DNA of 64,000 nucleotides from Rahnella bonaserana (lineage in GTDB: Bacteria > Pseudomonadota > Gammaproteobacteria > Enterobacterales > Enterobacteriaceae). The notes under the pieces were generated by a model, which was not told the origin of the DNA, searched no databases, and was given only the letters and a program-made list of their open reading frames with translations. Where the stretch lies: positions 124,001-188,000 of the forward strand of contig NZ_JAFMOW010000064.1 in assembly GCF_019049675.1 (NCBI RefSeq). The letters are read 5' to 3'. The translations under genes were made by a program, and so were the position numbers. How positions within the stretch are numbered: position 1 is the first letter of the stretch; every line of letters starts with the position of its first letter. Below, in pieces: positions 10,426-20,116 of this stretch.

Positions 10426-11141
10426 TCAATGTGCTGATAGTTGATGACGACGCCATGGTAGCAGAGCTGAACCGCTGTTATGTTGGCCAGATAGAAGGCT
10501 TTACGTGCTGCGGTACGGCATCCACGCTGCAACAGGCGAAAGATTTGGTTCTGAATTCAGAGCTGTCTATCGATCTGATTTTGCTCGACGTGTATATGCA
10601 GCAGGACAACGGGCTGGATTTACTGCCTGAACTGCGCAATGCCCGCCGGCCGATCGACGTGATTGTGATTTCTTCTGCCGCCGATGCAGAAACCATCAAA
10701 AAGTCGCTCAATTATGGCGTGGTGGATTATCTGATCAAGCCGTTCCAGTTCTCCCGTTTTGAGGAAGCGCTGACCGGCTGGCAGCAGAAAAAAACGCTGA
10801 TGGATAATCAGCAGTATTATGAGCAGTCCGACGTTGACCGGTTGATCCACGGGAGTAACCCGGCCGCAGCGGACACCAAAAAGCTGCCGAAAGGCTTAAC
10901 GCCCCAGACATTACGCACGTTGTGTCAGTGGATTGATGCCCATCCGACCATGGAATTCTCCACGGATGAACTGGCCAGCTCGGTCAATATTTCGCGGGTG
11001 TCGTGCCGTAAATACCTGATCTGGCTTGCGCAGATGAACATTCTGTTCACCAGCATTCATTACGGTGTCACCGGCCGCCCGGTTTACCGCTACCGTTTAC
11101 AGGCCGATCACTATTCGCTGTTAAAACAGTATTGTCAGTAA
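10422..11141 (+). CDS. dcuR: C4-dicarboxylate response regulator DcuR
   Basis: The 239-residue protein equals E. coli DcuR in length. It has a CheY-like receiver (INVLIVDDDAMVAELN, phospho-acceptor Asp56 in LILLDVYMQ, switch Lys in LIKPFQ) and a CitB-type C-terminal helix-turn-helix (TDELASSVNISRVSCRKYLIWL). The start is TTG at 10422, overlapping the dcuS stop by four bases, with GGAGAGGA upstream. Phosphorylated DcuR activates fumarate respiration and dicarboxylate transport genes in E. coli; the neighbouring exchanger, fumarate reductase and fumarase genes are the obvious local targets. The end overlaps the convergent apbE by seven bases. Confidence 0.95.
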   Translation: MINVLIVDDDAMVAELNRCYVGQIEGFTCCGTASTLQQAKDLVLNSELSIDLILLDVYMQQDNGLDLLPELRNARRPIDVIVISSAADAETIKKSLNYGVVDYLIKPFQFSRFEEALTGWQQKKTLMDNQQYYEQSDVDRLIHGSNPAAADTKKLPKGLTPQTLRTLCQWIDAHPTMEFSTDELASSVNISRVSCRKYLIWLAQMNILFTSIHYGVTGRPVYRYRLQADHYSLLKQYCQ

Positions 11142-12097
11142 GTCGTGATCCGGTAGCTGTCATCCAGCGGTGTAAAGGTAAACTGCCGCTGCGATGACAA
11201 AATAATTTGCCCGTCACGGGTAACAAATACCGCCTCGATGTGCGGGATCTGCTCAAGATACGCCAGACTTTTCTCCACCCCCATCCCGTACAGCAACGTT
11301 GTCCAGATATCGCCGTCAATAGAATCTTCAGAAATAATGGTAACGCTGAGCAGTTCGTTATCCAGCGGATAGCCGGTTTTCGGATCGAGAATGTGGTGAT
11401 AACAGTGACCATCCAGCTCGAAATACCGCTCGTAAATACCGGAAGTCACCACCGATTTACCGATGACGTTAATCACCCCAATCAGCGCATCCGGCGAAGA
11501 AAACGGTTTTTTCAGGCCAATCGCCCACGCCCCTTCTGCCCCCGCACCGAGTGTCTGAACGTTACCGCCCAGATTGATTAACGCCTTCTCAACCTGCTGT
11601 TCGCGCAGATAATCACGCACGACATCGGCGATGTAACCCTTGGCAATAGCGCCCAGATCAATCTCCATGCCAGCCTGTTGCAGAAACACTGAACGGGCTG
11701 ATTCATCGAGGATCACGTCTTCTGGATCCGTCAGCAGCAGCAGCGCTTGTAAATCTTGTGCTGCCGGAATGGTGTGACCGCTGAAGCCGATTTTCCAGCG
11801 CTTAACCAGCGGGCCGATAGTGAAATTGAAACTGCTGTCGGGCAGGCAACTGATGGCTTTGGCGCGGCGGATCAAATCAAAGACCGGCGCGCTGACAGTG
11901 ACAGGGTCACGTCCTGCGGCATGGTTAATCGCCATAATATCGGAATGCGGGCGATTCACCGTGAAAGTGTTTTCCTGATGTTTAATCAGCCTGAAAACGC
12001 CAGACGCCAGACTCTCGTTATGTTCAAACAGCTTGAGAAGAATGGGCGAACCCATCAAAACAGCGGAATAAGCATAAACACGATCGTCTGGCGTCAT
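11135..12097 (-). CDS. apbE: FAD:protein FMN transferase (ApbE family)
   Basis: The 320-residue protein belongs to the ApbE family, which attaches FMN through a phosphoester bond to a threonine of FMN-binding domains. Typical blocks are MEIDLGAIAKGYIADVV, ALINLGGNVQTLG and HHILDPKTGYPLDNELLSVTI. There is no signal peptide or lipobox, unlike the periplasmic ApbE forms, so it acts in the cytosol. The next gene upstream on the same strand (23 bases away) encodes a protein with a DAVTGAT target site, which must be the client. A cytosolic ApbE paired with a soluble fumarate reductase is known from Klebsiella. AAGG precedes the ATG. Confidence 0.92.
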   Translation of the reverse strand: MTPDDRVYAYSAVLMGSPILLKLFEHNESLASGVFRLIKHQENTFTVNRPHSDIMAINHAAGRDPVTVSAPVFDLIRRAKAISCLPDSSFNFTIGPLVKRWKIGFSGHTIPAAQDLQALLLLTDPEDVILDESARSVFLQQAGMEIDLGAIAKGYIADVVRDYLREQQVEKALINLGGNVQTLGAGAEGAWAIGLKKPFSSPDALIGVINVIGKSVVTSGIYERYFELDGHCYHHILDPKTGYPLDNELLSVTIISEDSIDGDIWTTLLYGMGVEKSLAYLEQIPHIEAVFVTRDGQIILSSQRQFTFTPLDDSYRITTY

Positions 12098-12120
12098 TGT
12101 ATTACCTTACGTGATAACGG

Positions 12121-14898
12121 TTACCGCATCGCGAATTTCGCGGCGTTTTGTCCTGCAAGGATACCGAAGATAATGATATCTGCAACGGCGTTACCGCCGA
12201 TACGGTTACCGCCGTGAATGCCGCCGACCACTTCACCCGCCGCAAATGCGCCGCCGATCACCTGTTGCTGTGCATCCAGCACGCAGGTTTCGGTGTTGAT
12301 GGTGACGCCGCCCATGGTGTGATGCACGCCAGGCGCGATACGGATTGCGTAGAATGGCCCCTGATTAATTGGGTGGCGCAGCGCGGTGCGGCGACCAAAC
12401 TCTGCGTCATCCTGCTTATCAACGGCTACGTTATAACTTTCCAGCGTAGCGAGGAAGGCGTCTGAGTCCATCTCCAGTTTCGCCGCCAGTTCGCGTGGCG
12501 AATTGCCGCTGATCACAAATCCTTTGGCAATGTATTCGTCAGCCGCTTTGTTGTTCAGGCGCACCTGTTCGTCGAACACCACATAAGCGAATTTCTCCGG
12601 CAACGCGATAATGTTCGCGGACACTTTGTCGCGGGTTTCCATCTCGTTGAAGAAGCGTTTGCCCGCCTGACTGACCAGAATTGCCCCGCCGCCACGAATG
12701 GCTTCAGAAATCAGATAAGACGTGGTCTGTTCCACAGTCGGGTGGATCTGGATTTCACCCATATCGACAGTACCGGCACCAATATTCTGCAAAATTGCGA
12801 TACCGCTGCCGGTCGCGCCTTTGTGGTTGGTGGTGACGAAACCGTCCAGCTCTGGGCGGTATTTCACAACCATATCGCGGTTGGCGCTGAAACCACCGGT
12901 AGCGACAATGACGCTTTTCGCGTTAATCACCAGCACTTCGTTTTCATCATTGAGCAGATTCACGCCCTGCACTGCGCCATCGGCATAACGGATTTCAGTG
13001 ACGGAAGTGTCGAGCATGACGTCGATATTGCGTTTGTTGAGATTCTTCACCAGACCGCTGATCAGGAAGCCGCCGACTGCGCTGCGATCCGCCGGACGGT
13101 GCGTACGGTCGATGCTCATTCCGCCGGTAATGGTGATGTCGCTCAGTTCAATATTGTGCTCGGCCAGCCATTCCACGGCCTGCGGCGCACGTTCGATGAA
13201 CTCTTTCAGCAACACAGTATTGTTCTTGAACTGGCCGCCTTTCAGGGTTTCCTGATAGAACAGCTCTTTGCTGTCTTCGATGCCTTTCAGACGCTGGAAG
13301 CGGGTTTCTGCGGCATTCATACCGACCGATGCTTTAATGGTATTACCGCCGATAGTCGACATTTTCTCAACAATCAGGACTTTCGCCCCTTCGTCACATG
13401 CCTGAATTGCCGCCGCCAGACCTGCACCGCCGCTGCCTACCACCACAACGTCGTAGTTTTGTGGCTCATTCAGGCTGCCGCCCTCTTCGAGCAACTGCGC
13501 TTTGCAGGATTTAGCGATCGCTTTGGATACCGCTTTTTTCACCGCTTCGCTCTGTTCGGTCGCGCCAGTCACCGCATCAACGTGCGGGCTGTTGGCGTCC
13601 AGAATACGGGTACGGATGATTTCAAAACTGGTGGTGAATTCCACATCCAGATCCGCACCTGCTTCCAGCGCGATATCGGCAATGCGGTCGGTTTCCAGGC
13701 TGACATTGATCGCCAGTTCATGCGCAGGATCCTGTACTTTTTCCTGGAACACACCGGCTTTGAATTTCTTCGACGTCATGCTCATGTCGCGGATCATCGC
13801 GTCCACCAGCGAGAAACGCCACAGCGGCTCAGGGATGGTCAGCGCCTCGCGTTGGGTGCTGTCGATGAACAGATCGAGTTTCTGATCGGCAGCGATACGG
13901 TCAGTCCAGTCCGGATAGGCGATACAGGCTTTACCGATGGCAATCATGTCGTAGCCGTGTTCCAGCGCTATATCGGCGTCAGATTTATTGACGATGCCGC
14001 CCACGCCCATCACCGGAATTTTTGCCAGTGTGTCTGAACGCATTGCGACATATTTGTCGATCAGCGGCGTCGGATCCGTGGTATCAACAATGGAAGGACG
14101 CAGCGAGTAACCGAGGGAAAAATGCAGGTAATCCAGACCGCGCGCCGCCAGTTGTTCCAGCAGGTACATGGTGTCGGCAAAACGGATACCCGGTTCTTCC
14201 AGTTCTTCGGGCGAGAATCGATAACCAATAATGAAAGAGTCGTCGGCATATTTCTTCGCCATCTCATGAGTAATGTCCAGCACCGCCAGCGGGAAACGGG
14301 CGCGATTTTCACGGCTGCCGCCCCATTTGTCGTCACGCTGGTTGGAGTTCGGAGAGAAGAATTGCTGGATAAGATAAGTATTGGCACCGTGGATTTCGAC
14401 GCCGTCGAAACCGGCTTCAATGGCACGACGCACACCTTCACCGAATTTGGCGATCATGCCATCAACTTCTTCTGCGGTCAGCGCGACGGGTGTGGCTGCG
14501 CCTTCACGTGGAGCTGCCAGCGCACTGGGTGCGACAGGCTGCTGGCCGCCAATCAGTTTTGGCTCACTCATGCGTCCGCCGTGATAAATCTGCAAAACGG
14601 CTTTTGAACCCTGAGATTTCACTGCGGCAGCGATTTTCGCCAGTCCGTCTATTTTGGCGTCGTTGTCGATACCGATAGCACCCGGGAAAGCCAGCCCTCT
14701 GTCATCAACAAAGCAGCATTCAACAATCACCGTACCGATGCTACCGGCGCGGGCACGGTAATATTCGACCAGTTCGCTGGTGACAGTGCCGTCGTAAAAA
14801 CCGGTGCAGGTGGTCATTGGCGCCATCAGAATGCGGTTTTTTAGCACAGTGCCATTCGGTAAAGTAAACGGGCTCAATAGCAGATCGTTGTTGCTCAT
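12121..14898 (-). CDS. Soluble NADH:fumarate reductase (OYE + FMN_bind + FAD domains)
   Basis: The 925-residue protein has three modules. Residues 1 to about 345 are an old-yellow-enzyme-like barrel (FTLPNGTVLKNRILMAPMTT, HGANTYLIQQFFSPNSNQR) that should take hydride from NADH. Residues about 380-455 are an FMN-binding domain with DAVTGAT at 441-447, where Thr447 is the predicted covalent FMN site. Residues about 480-925 are a fumarate-reductase flavoprotein (VVVVGSGGAGLAAA, HHTMGGVTINTE, GNRIGGNAVADIIIFG). This matches the cytoplasmic NADH:fumarate reductase described in Klebsiella pneumoniae. There is no signal peptide and no heme motif. It is followed by its flavinylating enzyme ApbE. Fumarate as substrate is supported by the DcuSR and fumarase neighbours. 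Confidence 0.9.
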   Translation of the reverse strand: MSNNDLLLSPFTLPNGTVLKNRILMAPMTTCTGFYDGTVTSELVEYYRARAGSIGTVIVECCFVDDRGLAFPGAIGIDNDAKIDGLAKIAAAVKSQGSKAVLQIYHGGRMSEPKLIGGQQPVAPSALAAPREGAATPVALTAEEVDGMIAKFGEGVRRAIEAGFDGVEIHGANTYLIQQFFSPNSNQRDDKWGGSRENRARFPLAVLDITHEMAKKYADDSFIIGYRFSPEELEEPGIRFADTMYLLEQLAARGLDYLHFSLGYSLRPSIVDTTDPTPLIDKYVAMRSDTLAKIPVMGVGGIVNKSDADIALEHGYDMIAIGKACIAYPDWTDRIAADQKLDLFIDSTQREALTIPEPLWRFSLVDAMIRDMSMTSKKFKAGVFQEKVQDPAHELAINVSLETDRIADIALEAGADLDVEFTTSFEIIRTRILDANSPHVDAVTGATEQSEAVKKAVSKAIAKSCKAQLLEEGGSLNEPQNYDVVVVGSGGAGLAAAIQACDEGAKVLIVEKMSTIGGNTIKASVGMNAAETRFQRLKGIEDSKELFYQETLKGGQFKNNTVLLKEFIERAPQAVEWLAEHNIELSDITITGGMSIDRTHRPADRSAVGGFLISGLVKNLNKRNIDVMLDTSVTEIRYADGAVQGVNLLNDENEVLVINAKSVIVATGGFSANRDMVVKYRPELDGFVTTNHKGATGSGIAILQNIGAGTVDMGEIQIHPTVEQTTSYLISEAIRGGGAILVSQAGKRFFNEMETRDKVSANIIALPEKFAYVVFDEQVRLNNKAADEYIAKGFVISGNSPRELAAKLEMDSDAFLATLESYNVAVDKQDDAEFGRRTALRHPINQGPFYAIRIAPGVHHTMGGVTINTETCVLDAQQQVIGGAFAAGEVVGGIHGGNRIGGNAVADIIIFGILAGQNAAKFAMR

Positions 14899-15060
14899 AA
14901 TAGTGACTCCAAACTTTAAGGTTTTAAATCTGAATTCGTCACCGGCGCGCTATTTTTGTGAAGCGTGATGAAATGTTTATTTATTATTCGTTGTATTATT
15001 TCATGGCCGGAATCATGTTTATTAATATAGTTTTATTTTTACTTTCTAAACCTCTTACAT

Positions 15061-15074
15061 TAGTTAATTAACTA
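15061..15074. repeat. 14-bp perfect palindrome in a TTAACTA-rich block
   Basis: TAGTTAATTAACTA reads the same on both strands. Related words TATTAACTTA (15081-15090) and TGTTAACTA (15112-15120) follow within 50 bases. The block lies between the divergent fumarate reductase and exchanger promoters and is a candidate binding area for a regulator such as DcuR. Confidence 0.5.
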
Positions 15075-15442
15075 TTTATCTATTAACTTAATACCTGTTA
15101 TATTAAAAATATGTTAACTAATAAATTAAATAATCACATTACTGTAAACTACGGGCGGAATTGTATTTAACTGATGAGAATATTATTACATCCTGCCGCC
15201 TCTCACCTACGGCAGATCATGAAGTTCAGCCGCTGGCAAGTGGCGCAGGATCGCCTGAAGGCAATCTGCAGATGTTGTCCCGGACTGTGAATGGCTCTCA
15301 TTTGGCCTACTCCGTTTTTGCTGATCTCCTTCCCGAACGCTCACCGCAGGAGATGTCGATCTCCTGTCTCGCCATAATTAATCAGATAAAGCGTGTTCTT
15401 TTGTTTTATTCGATTTAAAAAACAATTTAGCCCCGTATTTTC

Positions 15443-15456
15443 TTGATCAAGATCAA
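15443..15456 (+). promoter_or_regulatory. FNR binding site, class II position
   Basis: TTGATCAAGATCAA is a perfect match to the FNR consensus TTGAT-N4-ATCAA. A TATATA -10 element lies at 15481-15486, so the site centre would be about 42 bases upstream of a start near 15492, the usual activating position for FNR. It should switch on the exchanger and fumarase genes when oxygen is absent. Confidence 0.85.
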
Positions 15457-15658
15457 CAGTTAAAAATAGGGAAATCGCATTATATAAACATTTCCTCCCT
15501 CTTACGGGGAATAAGGGTTAGCAAACAAAAATAACAATAATGAGGCAATGAACATGCCACTATTGAATAACTAAAGAAAATATTAAGTAACTAAAAAAAC
15601 CAGACAACATCTTACCTATGCATCATCACAATATTCCTAACTACCTAAGATAAATATT

Positions 15659-17170
15659 ATGAGCGAAATAACAAAAACTGCGGTGAAAGAGCCAGCGAAA
15701 AAAGCCGAACCCGGCAAAAAAAATCGCTGGATCTTTATGATACTTCCCGTGCTGGTGTCGGTGCTGTTGCTGCTGGTTCCGGTGCCTGCCGGGCTTGAAC
15801 CTTATGCATGGCATTTCTTCGCTATCTTCGTGGGTGTCATTGTTGGTCTGATTTTCGAGCCATTGCCGGGAGCCGTTATCGGCCTCACCGGTGTGGTGGT
15901 CATCGCCCTGTTCAGCCAGTGGTTGTTGTTCAGCCCGGCGGAACTGGCGGATCCTAAATTCAAAACCGCAGCCCAGTCCTTCAAATGGGCGGTCAGTGGT
16001 TTTGGTAACTCCACGGTCTGGTTAATCTTCGGGGCATTCATGTTTGCCGCCGGCTACGATAAAACCCAGTTTGGTCGCCGTCTGGCGCTGATCCTGGTGA
16101 AATATCTCGGTCGCCGCAGCCTGACGCTCGGTTACGCCATCACCTTCGCTGACCTGTTGCTGGCACCGTTTACGCCTTCCAACACCGCGCGCAGCGGCGG
16201 CACAATCTACCCGATCATTGCCAACCTGCCGCCGTTGTACGGTTCAAAACCTAATGACCCGAGCGCACGTAAAATCGGTTCGTACCTGATGTGGGTGGCC
16301 ATTACCGCGGCGTGTATCACCAGCTCCATGTTCCTGTCCGCACTGGCACCAAACCTGCTGGCACTGGGTATCGTGAACAGCGTAACGGGTATTAACATTT
16401 CGTGGGGCACCTGGTTTATCGCCTTCCTGCCGGTCGGTCTGCTGCTGCTGCTGACCATGCCGCTGCTGGCATACTGGTTCTACCCGCCGGAAGTGAAAAT
16501 CAATGACGAAGTGCCGCGCTGGGCGACTGCTGAGCTGGCGAAACTGGGCAAAATGTCCCGTCATGAAATCCTGCTGCTGGTATTCGTGTGCTGTGCGCTG
16601 GCGATGTGGATTTTCGCTGCAAGCTTCATTGAACCGGCAATGGCCGCACTGCTGGTCGTGGTGCTGATGCTGTGGACCGGTGTTCTGAACTGGAACGACA
16701 TCACCAGCAACAAACCGGCCTGGAACACCTTTGCCTGGTTCGCCACACTGGTGGCGCTGGCTGACGGCTTGTCCCGCACCGGTTTCATCGCCTGGCTGGG
16801 TAAAGAAGGCGCAGCGCTTATGGGAGGTATCTCACCGGGTGCGGCGACGATTGCACTGCTTCTGGCGTTCTACCTGCTGCATTACCTTTTCGCCAGCACC
16901 ACGGCGCACACCACTGCGCTGTTACCGGCTATGCTGACTATTGGTGCCGCCATTCCGGGTATTAATATGCAGGTATTCTGTCTGCTGATGGTGACGTCTC
17001 TGGGTGTTATGGGGATCATCACGCCATACGGTACGGGTCCAAGCCCGATTTACTACGGCAGCGGTTATCTGCCAACCAAAGATTACTGGCGTCTCGGGAC
17101 GATCTTTGGTGCCATCTTCCTGATTGCTTTACTGGTGATCGGTTATCCGTGGATGGTGATGATGTTCTGA
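15659..17170 (+). CDS. DASS-family dicarboxylate exchanger (CitT/TtdT-like)
   Basis: The 503-residue membrane protein has about twelve helices and the family blocks LLAPFTPSNTARSGGTIYPII and FASTTAHTTALLPAML, which carry the two SNT/STT substrate-sodium motifs of divalent anion symporters. The closest E. coli relatives are CitT (citrate/succinate) and TtdT (tartrate/succinate) antiporters. The basic N-terminal 22 residues (KKAEPGKKNR) are a short cytosolic extension. An FNR box lies upstream and a fumarase gene follows about 190 bases downstream, so exchange of an external dicarboxylate such as malate or tartrate for succinate is the likely job. The exact substrate is not decided by sequence. 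Confidence 0.88.
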   Translation: MSEITKTAVKEPAKKAEPGKKNRWIFMILPVLVSVLLLLVPVPAGLEPYAWHFFAIFVGVIVGLIFEPLPGAVIGLTGVVVIALFSQWLLFSPAELADPKFKTAAQSFKWAVSGFGNSTVWLIFGAFMFAAGYDKTQFGRRLALILVKYLGRRSLTLGYAITFADLLLAPFTPSNTARSGGTIYPIIANLPPLYGSKPNDPSARKIGSYLMWVAITAACITSSMFLSALAPNLLALGIVNSVTGINISWGTWFIAFLPVGLLLLLTMPLLAYWFYPPEVKINDEVPRWATAELAKLGKMSRHEILLLVFVCCALAMWIFAASFIEPAMAALLVVVLMLWTGVLNWNDITSNKPAWNTFAWFATLVALADGLSRTGFIAWLGKEGAALMGGISPGAATIALLLAFYLLHYLFASTTAHTTALLPAMLTIGAAIPGINMQVFCLLMVTSLGVMGIITPYGTGPSPIYYGSGYLPTKDYWRLGTIFGAIFLIALLVIGYPWMVMMF

Positions 17171-17360
17171 TTGTGGCGATAAAATCACCCACAAAGCTTT
17201 AACAGAGCATTTACTGAAAGAAAACATATAAACCCCGTTGCCAGCCTGTGTACTTGGCTGGCAACATACAGAACGAATATAAATGTCGCCCCGAACACCT
17301 CTGCTATACCGAATCAACATTCCAATCCGTGGCGGCAAAAACGGAAAAAGTGAGAAAACA

Positions 17361-19007
17361 ATGTCGAACAAACCGTTCTATTATCAAAATCCCTTCCCCG
17401 TTTCTGAAGATGACACCGAATACTACCTGCTGACCAAAGATCACGTCTCTGTCAGCACCTTCGATGGCGAAGAAGTATTAAAAGTGGAACCGCAGGCGCT
17501 GACCCTTCTGGCCCAGCAGGCGTTCCATGATGCTTCTTTCATGCTGCGCCCTGCGCATCAGCAACAAGTGGCCTCCATTCTTCATGATCCGGAATCGAGC
17601 GAAAACGACAAATATGTCGCGCTGCAGTTCCTGCGTAACTCTGAAATCGCGGCCAAAGGTATTCTGCCGACCTGTCAGGACACCGGCACCGCCATCATCA
17701 TGGGTAAAAAAGGCCAGCGTGTCTGGACCGGCGGCGGCGACGAAGCCAGCCTGTCTCAGGGCGTGTACAACACCTTCATTGAAGATAACCTGCGCTATTC
17801 CCAGAACGCCGCGCTGGATATGTACAAAGAAGTGAACACCGGCACCAACCTGCCTGCGCAAATCGATCTCTACAGCGTCGATGGCGACGAATACAAATTC
17901 CTGTGCATCGCCAAAGGCGGCGGTTCTGCCAACAAAACCTACCTGTATCAGGAAACCAAAGCGCTGATCACGCCAGCTAAGCTGAAAGATTATCTGGTTG
18001 AGAAAATGCGCACGCTGGGCACCGCAGCCTGCCCGCCGTACCATATCGCCTTCGTGATTGGCGGAACTTCCGCTGAAGCGACGCTGAAAACGGTGAAACT
18101 GGCCTCCACCCATTACTACGACGGTCTGCCAACGGAAGGTAACGAACACGGTCAGGCATTCCGCGATGTCAATCTGGAACAGGAACTGCTGGTTGAAGCC
18201 AACAATCTTGGCCTGGGCGCGCAGTTCGGCGGCAAATACTTTGCTCACGATATCCGCGTAGTGCGTCTGCCACGTCACGGCGCATCTTGTCCGGTCGGCA
18301 TGGGCGTTTCCTGCTCCGCAGACCGTAACATCAAAGCCAAAATCAACCGTGACGGTATCTGGATCGAAAAACTGGAAGACAACCCAGGTAAATACATTCC
18401 TGAAGCCCTGCGTCAGCAAGGCGAGGCCGGTGTAGTGAAGGTTGACCTTAACCGTCCGATGAAAGAAATCCTCGCTCAGCTTTCTGAATATCCGGTGTCT
18501 ACCCGCCTTTCCCTGAGCGGTACGATCATCGTCGGTCGTGACATTGCGCACGCCAAACTGAAAGAGCGTCTGGATAACGGTGAAGGCTTGCCGCAGTACA
18601 TCAAAGATCATCCGATTTACTACGCAGGCCCGGCGAAAACCCCTGAAGGTTACGCTTCCGGTTCTCTCGGTCCGACCACCGCAGGACGCATGGATTCCTA
18701 CGTGGATCTTCTGCAATCCAACGGCGGCAGCATGATCATGCTGGCAAAAGGTAACCGCAGCCAGCAAGTCACCGACGCATGCCACAAACACGGCGGTTTC
18801 TATCTCGGCAGCATCGGCGGCCCGGCAGCCGTTCTGGCTCAGCAAAGTATTAAGAGCCTCGAATGTGTTGAATATCCTGAACTGGGTATGGAAGCCATCT
18901 GGAAAATCGAAGTCGAAGACTTCCCGGCGTTCATTCTGGTGGATGACAAAGGTAACGATTTCTTCCAGCAAATCCATGCAAGCACCTGCGCGAAGTGCGT
19001 GAAATAA
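17361..19007 (+). CDS. fumB: Class I fumarate hydratase (iron-sulfur)
   Basis: The 548-residue protein matches E. coli FumA/FumB in length and almost residue by residue, starting [12 protein letters not shown]. The three cysteines that bind the [4Fe-4S] cluster are present: Cys105 (LPTCQDTG), Cys224 (TAACPPYH) and Cys318 (GVSCSADRN). It interconverts malate and fumarate. The frame is open further upstream to 17283, but the family start is the ATG at 17361. Its place after an FNR-controlled dicarboxylate exchanger favours the anaerobic FumB role of making fumarate for respiration. FumA and FumB cannot be told apart with certainty by eye. A strong terminator follows. Confidence 0.92.
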   Translation: MSNKPFYYQNPFPVSEDDTEYYLLTKDHVSVSTFDGEEVLKVEPQALTLLAQQAFHDASFMLRPAHQQQVASILHDPESSENDKYVALQFLRNSEIAAKGILPTCQDTGTAIIMGKKGQRVWTGGGDEASLSQGVYNTFIEDNLRYSQNAALDMYKEVNTGTNLPAQIDLYSVDGDEYKFLCIAKGGGSANKTYLYQETKALITPAKLKDYLVEKMRTLGTAACPPYHIAFVIGGTSAEATLKTVKLASTHYYDGLPTEGNEHGQAFRDVNLEQELLVEANNLGLGAQFGGKYFAHDIRVVRLPRHGASCPVGMGVSCSADRNIKAKINRDGIWIEKLEDNPGKYIPEALRQQGEAGVVKVDLNRPMKEILAQLSEYPVSTRLSLSGTIIVGRDIAHAKLKERLDNGEGLPQYIKDHPIYYAGPAKTPEGYASGSLGPTTAGRMDSYVDLLQSNGGSMIMLAKGNRSQQVTDACHKHGGFYLGSIGGPAAVLAQQSIKSLECVEYPELGMEAIWKIEVEDFPAFILVDDKGNDFFQQIHASTCAKCVK

Positions 19008-19027
19008 GCGCCTTCTGAAAGACAAAA

Positions 19028-19056
19028 GGCCTGCCAGAAATGGCGGGCCTTTTTTA
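19028..19056 (+). terminator. Terminator of the exchanger-fumarase unit
   Basis: GGCCTGCC-AGAAAT-GGCGGGCC pairs over eight positions with one G-T wobble and is followed by six T residues, about 20 bases after the fumarase stop. Confidence 0.9.
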
Positions 19057-19080
19057 TGGATATGCCGGTAAAATCTCTGA

Positions 19081-19854
19081 CTAAAGTTCTGCTTTCCCCG
19101 GATTATCAAATCCGACCCGCCCGACAAACGGTAAACGCAGCGCCGGGTTTTTCACATCGACACCCAGGTTCAGCCCCAGCACGTTAACTTCCAGACCTTC
19201 TTCTACGCCCAGCGTGACGCCAAGAACGCCGAGCAATGACACCTGAACACCGCGCCCCGAAGGCGGCAACCCAATCGGATGGGTAATTCCGCGATAATCC
19301 TTACCAATCGCGTTAGACGGCATATCCAGTTCAAGCTCCGGTACTTCACGGCCAATATGCGCCATAAACGTATTGCTGTTTGGCCCCGGCCAGGCGTGAT
19401 AAGTGTGCGGATACGGGTAGCTTTTAATGGCGGCTTCAATTTTTGGGATCATCATCTGCGCCTGCACGCCGCGGTGATCCACCAGCAAACGTGGCTGCGA
19501 GCCAAACCAGTAGCCATCCGCAATGGCGTAATTGCGGCGAACCACATTGGTGCTGCCCCAACTGATAACGTCATAACGGGTAAACTCGGTCTCTCCTTCC
19601 CGCTTGAAAATAATCCACGGATGCACGGCGACCAGCCCGCGCCAGCCATAGGTCGGTGCGGCATAAATCTGCACGATAGCAGTACTTTTGAGTTTTGCCG
19701 GATCCGGTGCAATTCCGGCGGAATCCCGTCGCGCCGTAGACCAGCTTTGCCCTGCGGGTTCTTCACGGGTTTGCGAGGCCTTTGCGTAGCTGTATCCGAA
19801 AGACAGCAGTAAAACGAGGACAAACCCGAGACTAAACCATTTTATGGCGATCAT
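19081..19854 (-). CDS. DUF3750 family protein, membrane-anchored or secreted
   Basis: The 257-residue protein begins MIAIKWFSLGFVLVLLLSFGYSYAKA, a signal peptide or N-terminal anchor. The domain that follows has the pattern of DUF3750: VQIYAAPTYGWRGLVAVHPWIIFK, ADGYWFGSQPRLLVDHRG and YHAWPGPNSNTFMAHI. The conserved histidines, serine and asparagine suggest an enzyme, but no activity is established to my knowledge. The frame is open 32 codons further up, but GGTGA lies eight bases before the ATG at 19854, and this start gives the signal peptide at the true N-terminus. It is convergent with the fumarase terminator. Confidence 0.7.
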   Translation of the reverse strand: MIAIKWFSLGFVLVLLLSFGYSYAKASQTREEPAGQSWSTARRDSAGIAPDPAKLKSTAIVQIYAAPTYGWRGLVAVHPWIIFKREGETEFTRYDVISWGSTNVVRRNYAIADGYWFGSQPRLLVDHRGVQAQMMIPKIEAAIKSYPYPHTYHAWPGPNSNTFMAHIGREVPELELDMPSNAIGKDYRGITHPIGLPPSGRGVQVSLLGVLGVTLGVEEGLEVNVLGLNLGVDVKNPALRLPFVGRVGFDNPGKAEL

Positions 19855-20116
19855 GCTTTTATTCACCTTTGCCAGTCTGTTGGAAACAACATCAATGCCT
19901 GAATCGTCTCTAAAGTAAAGACTTACCGCCTCATGCACTAGCGCATGCATAAAAGCGCCCGTCCGTCATCCGAGGCTCTGCCCATGTGGAAAATCAGACT
20001 CCAGCCCATTGTTGCTGAAACGTTGCGGGCTCATACTGCCATTAATACGATTCAGATTTACCCATTTAATGAAAACAACTAACTGATGTTAACACATTGA
20101 TTACTAAAGGATGAAT

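Larger units (their letters stand above)
14899..15658. promoter_or_regulatory. Divergent regulatory region between fumarate reductase and dicarboxylate exchanger
   Basis: This 760-base AT-rich stretch has no convincing gene. It separates two divergent anaerobic transcription units. A block at 15060-15125 carries a 14-base perfect palindrome and repeated TTAACTA-like words; a perfect FNR box lies at 15443-15456. About 165 bases of untranslated leader would precede the exchanger gene if transcription starts near 15492. DcuR sites are expected here but I cannot assign one with certainty. Confidence 0.6.

Noticed and set aside
12742-14037. A 431-codon open frame antisense to the fumarate reductase gene
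   Set aside because: It lies wholly inside the reductase gene, with antisense-like composition and no family features.
15161-15418. An 85-codon open frame starting with TTG between fumarate reductase and exchanger
   Set aside because: No ribosome-binding site and no family likeness; it lies in a region that looks regulatory.
17478-19127. A 549-codon open frame antisense to the fumarase gene
   Set aside because: It mirrors the fumarase codons, is rich in Phe/Arg/His as antisense frames of GC-rich genes usually are, and has no recognisable domain. The sense strand encodes a near-perfect FumA/FumB match.
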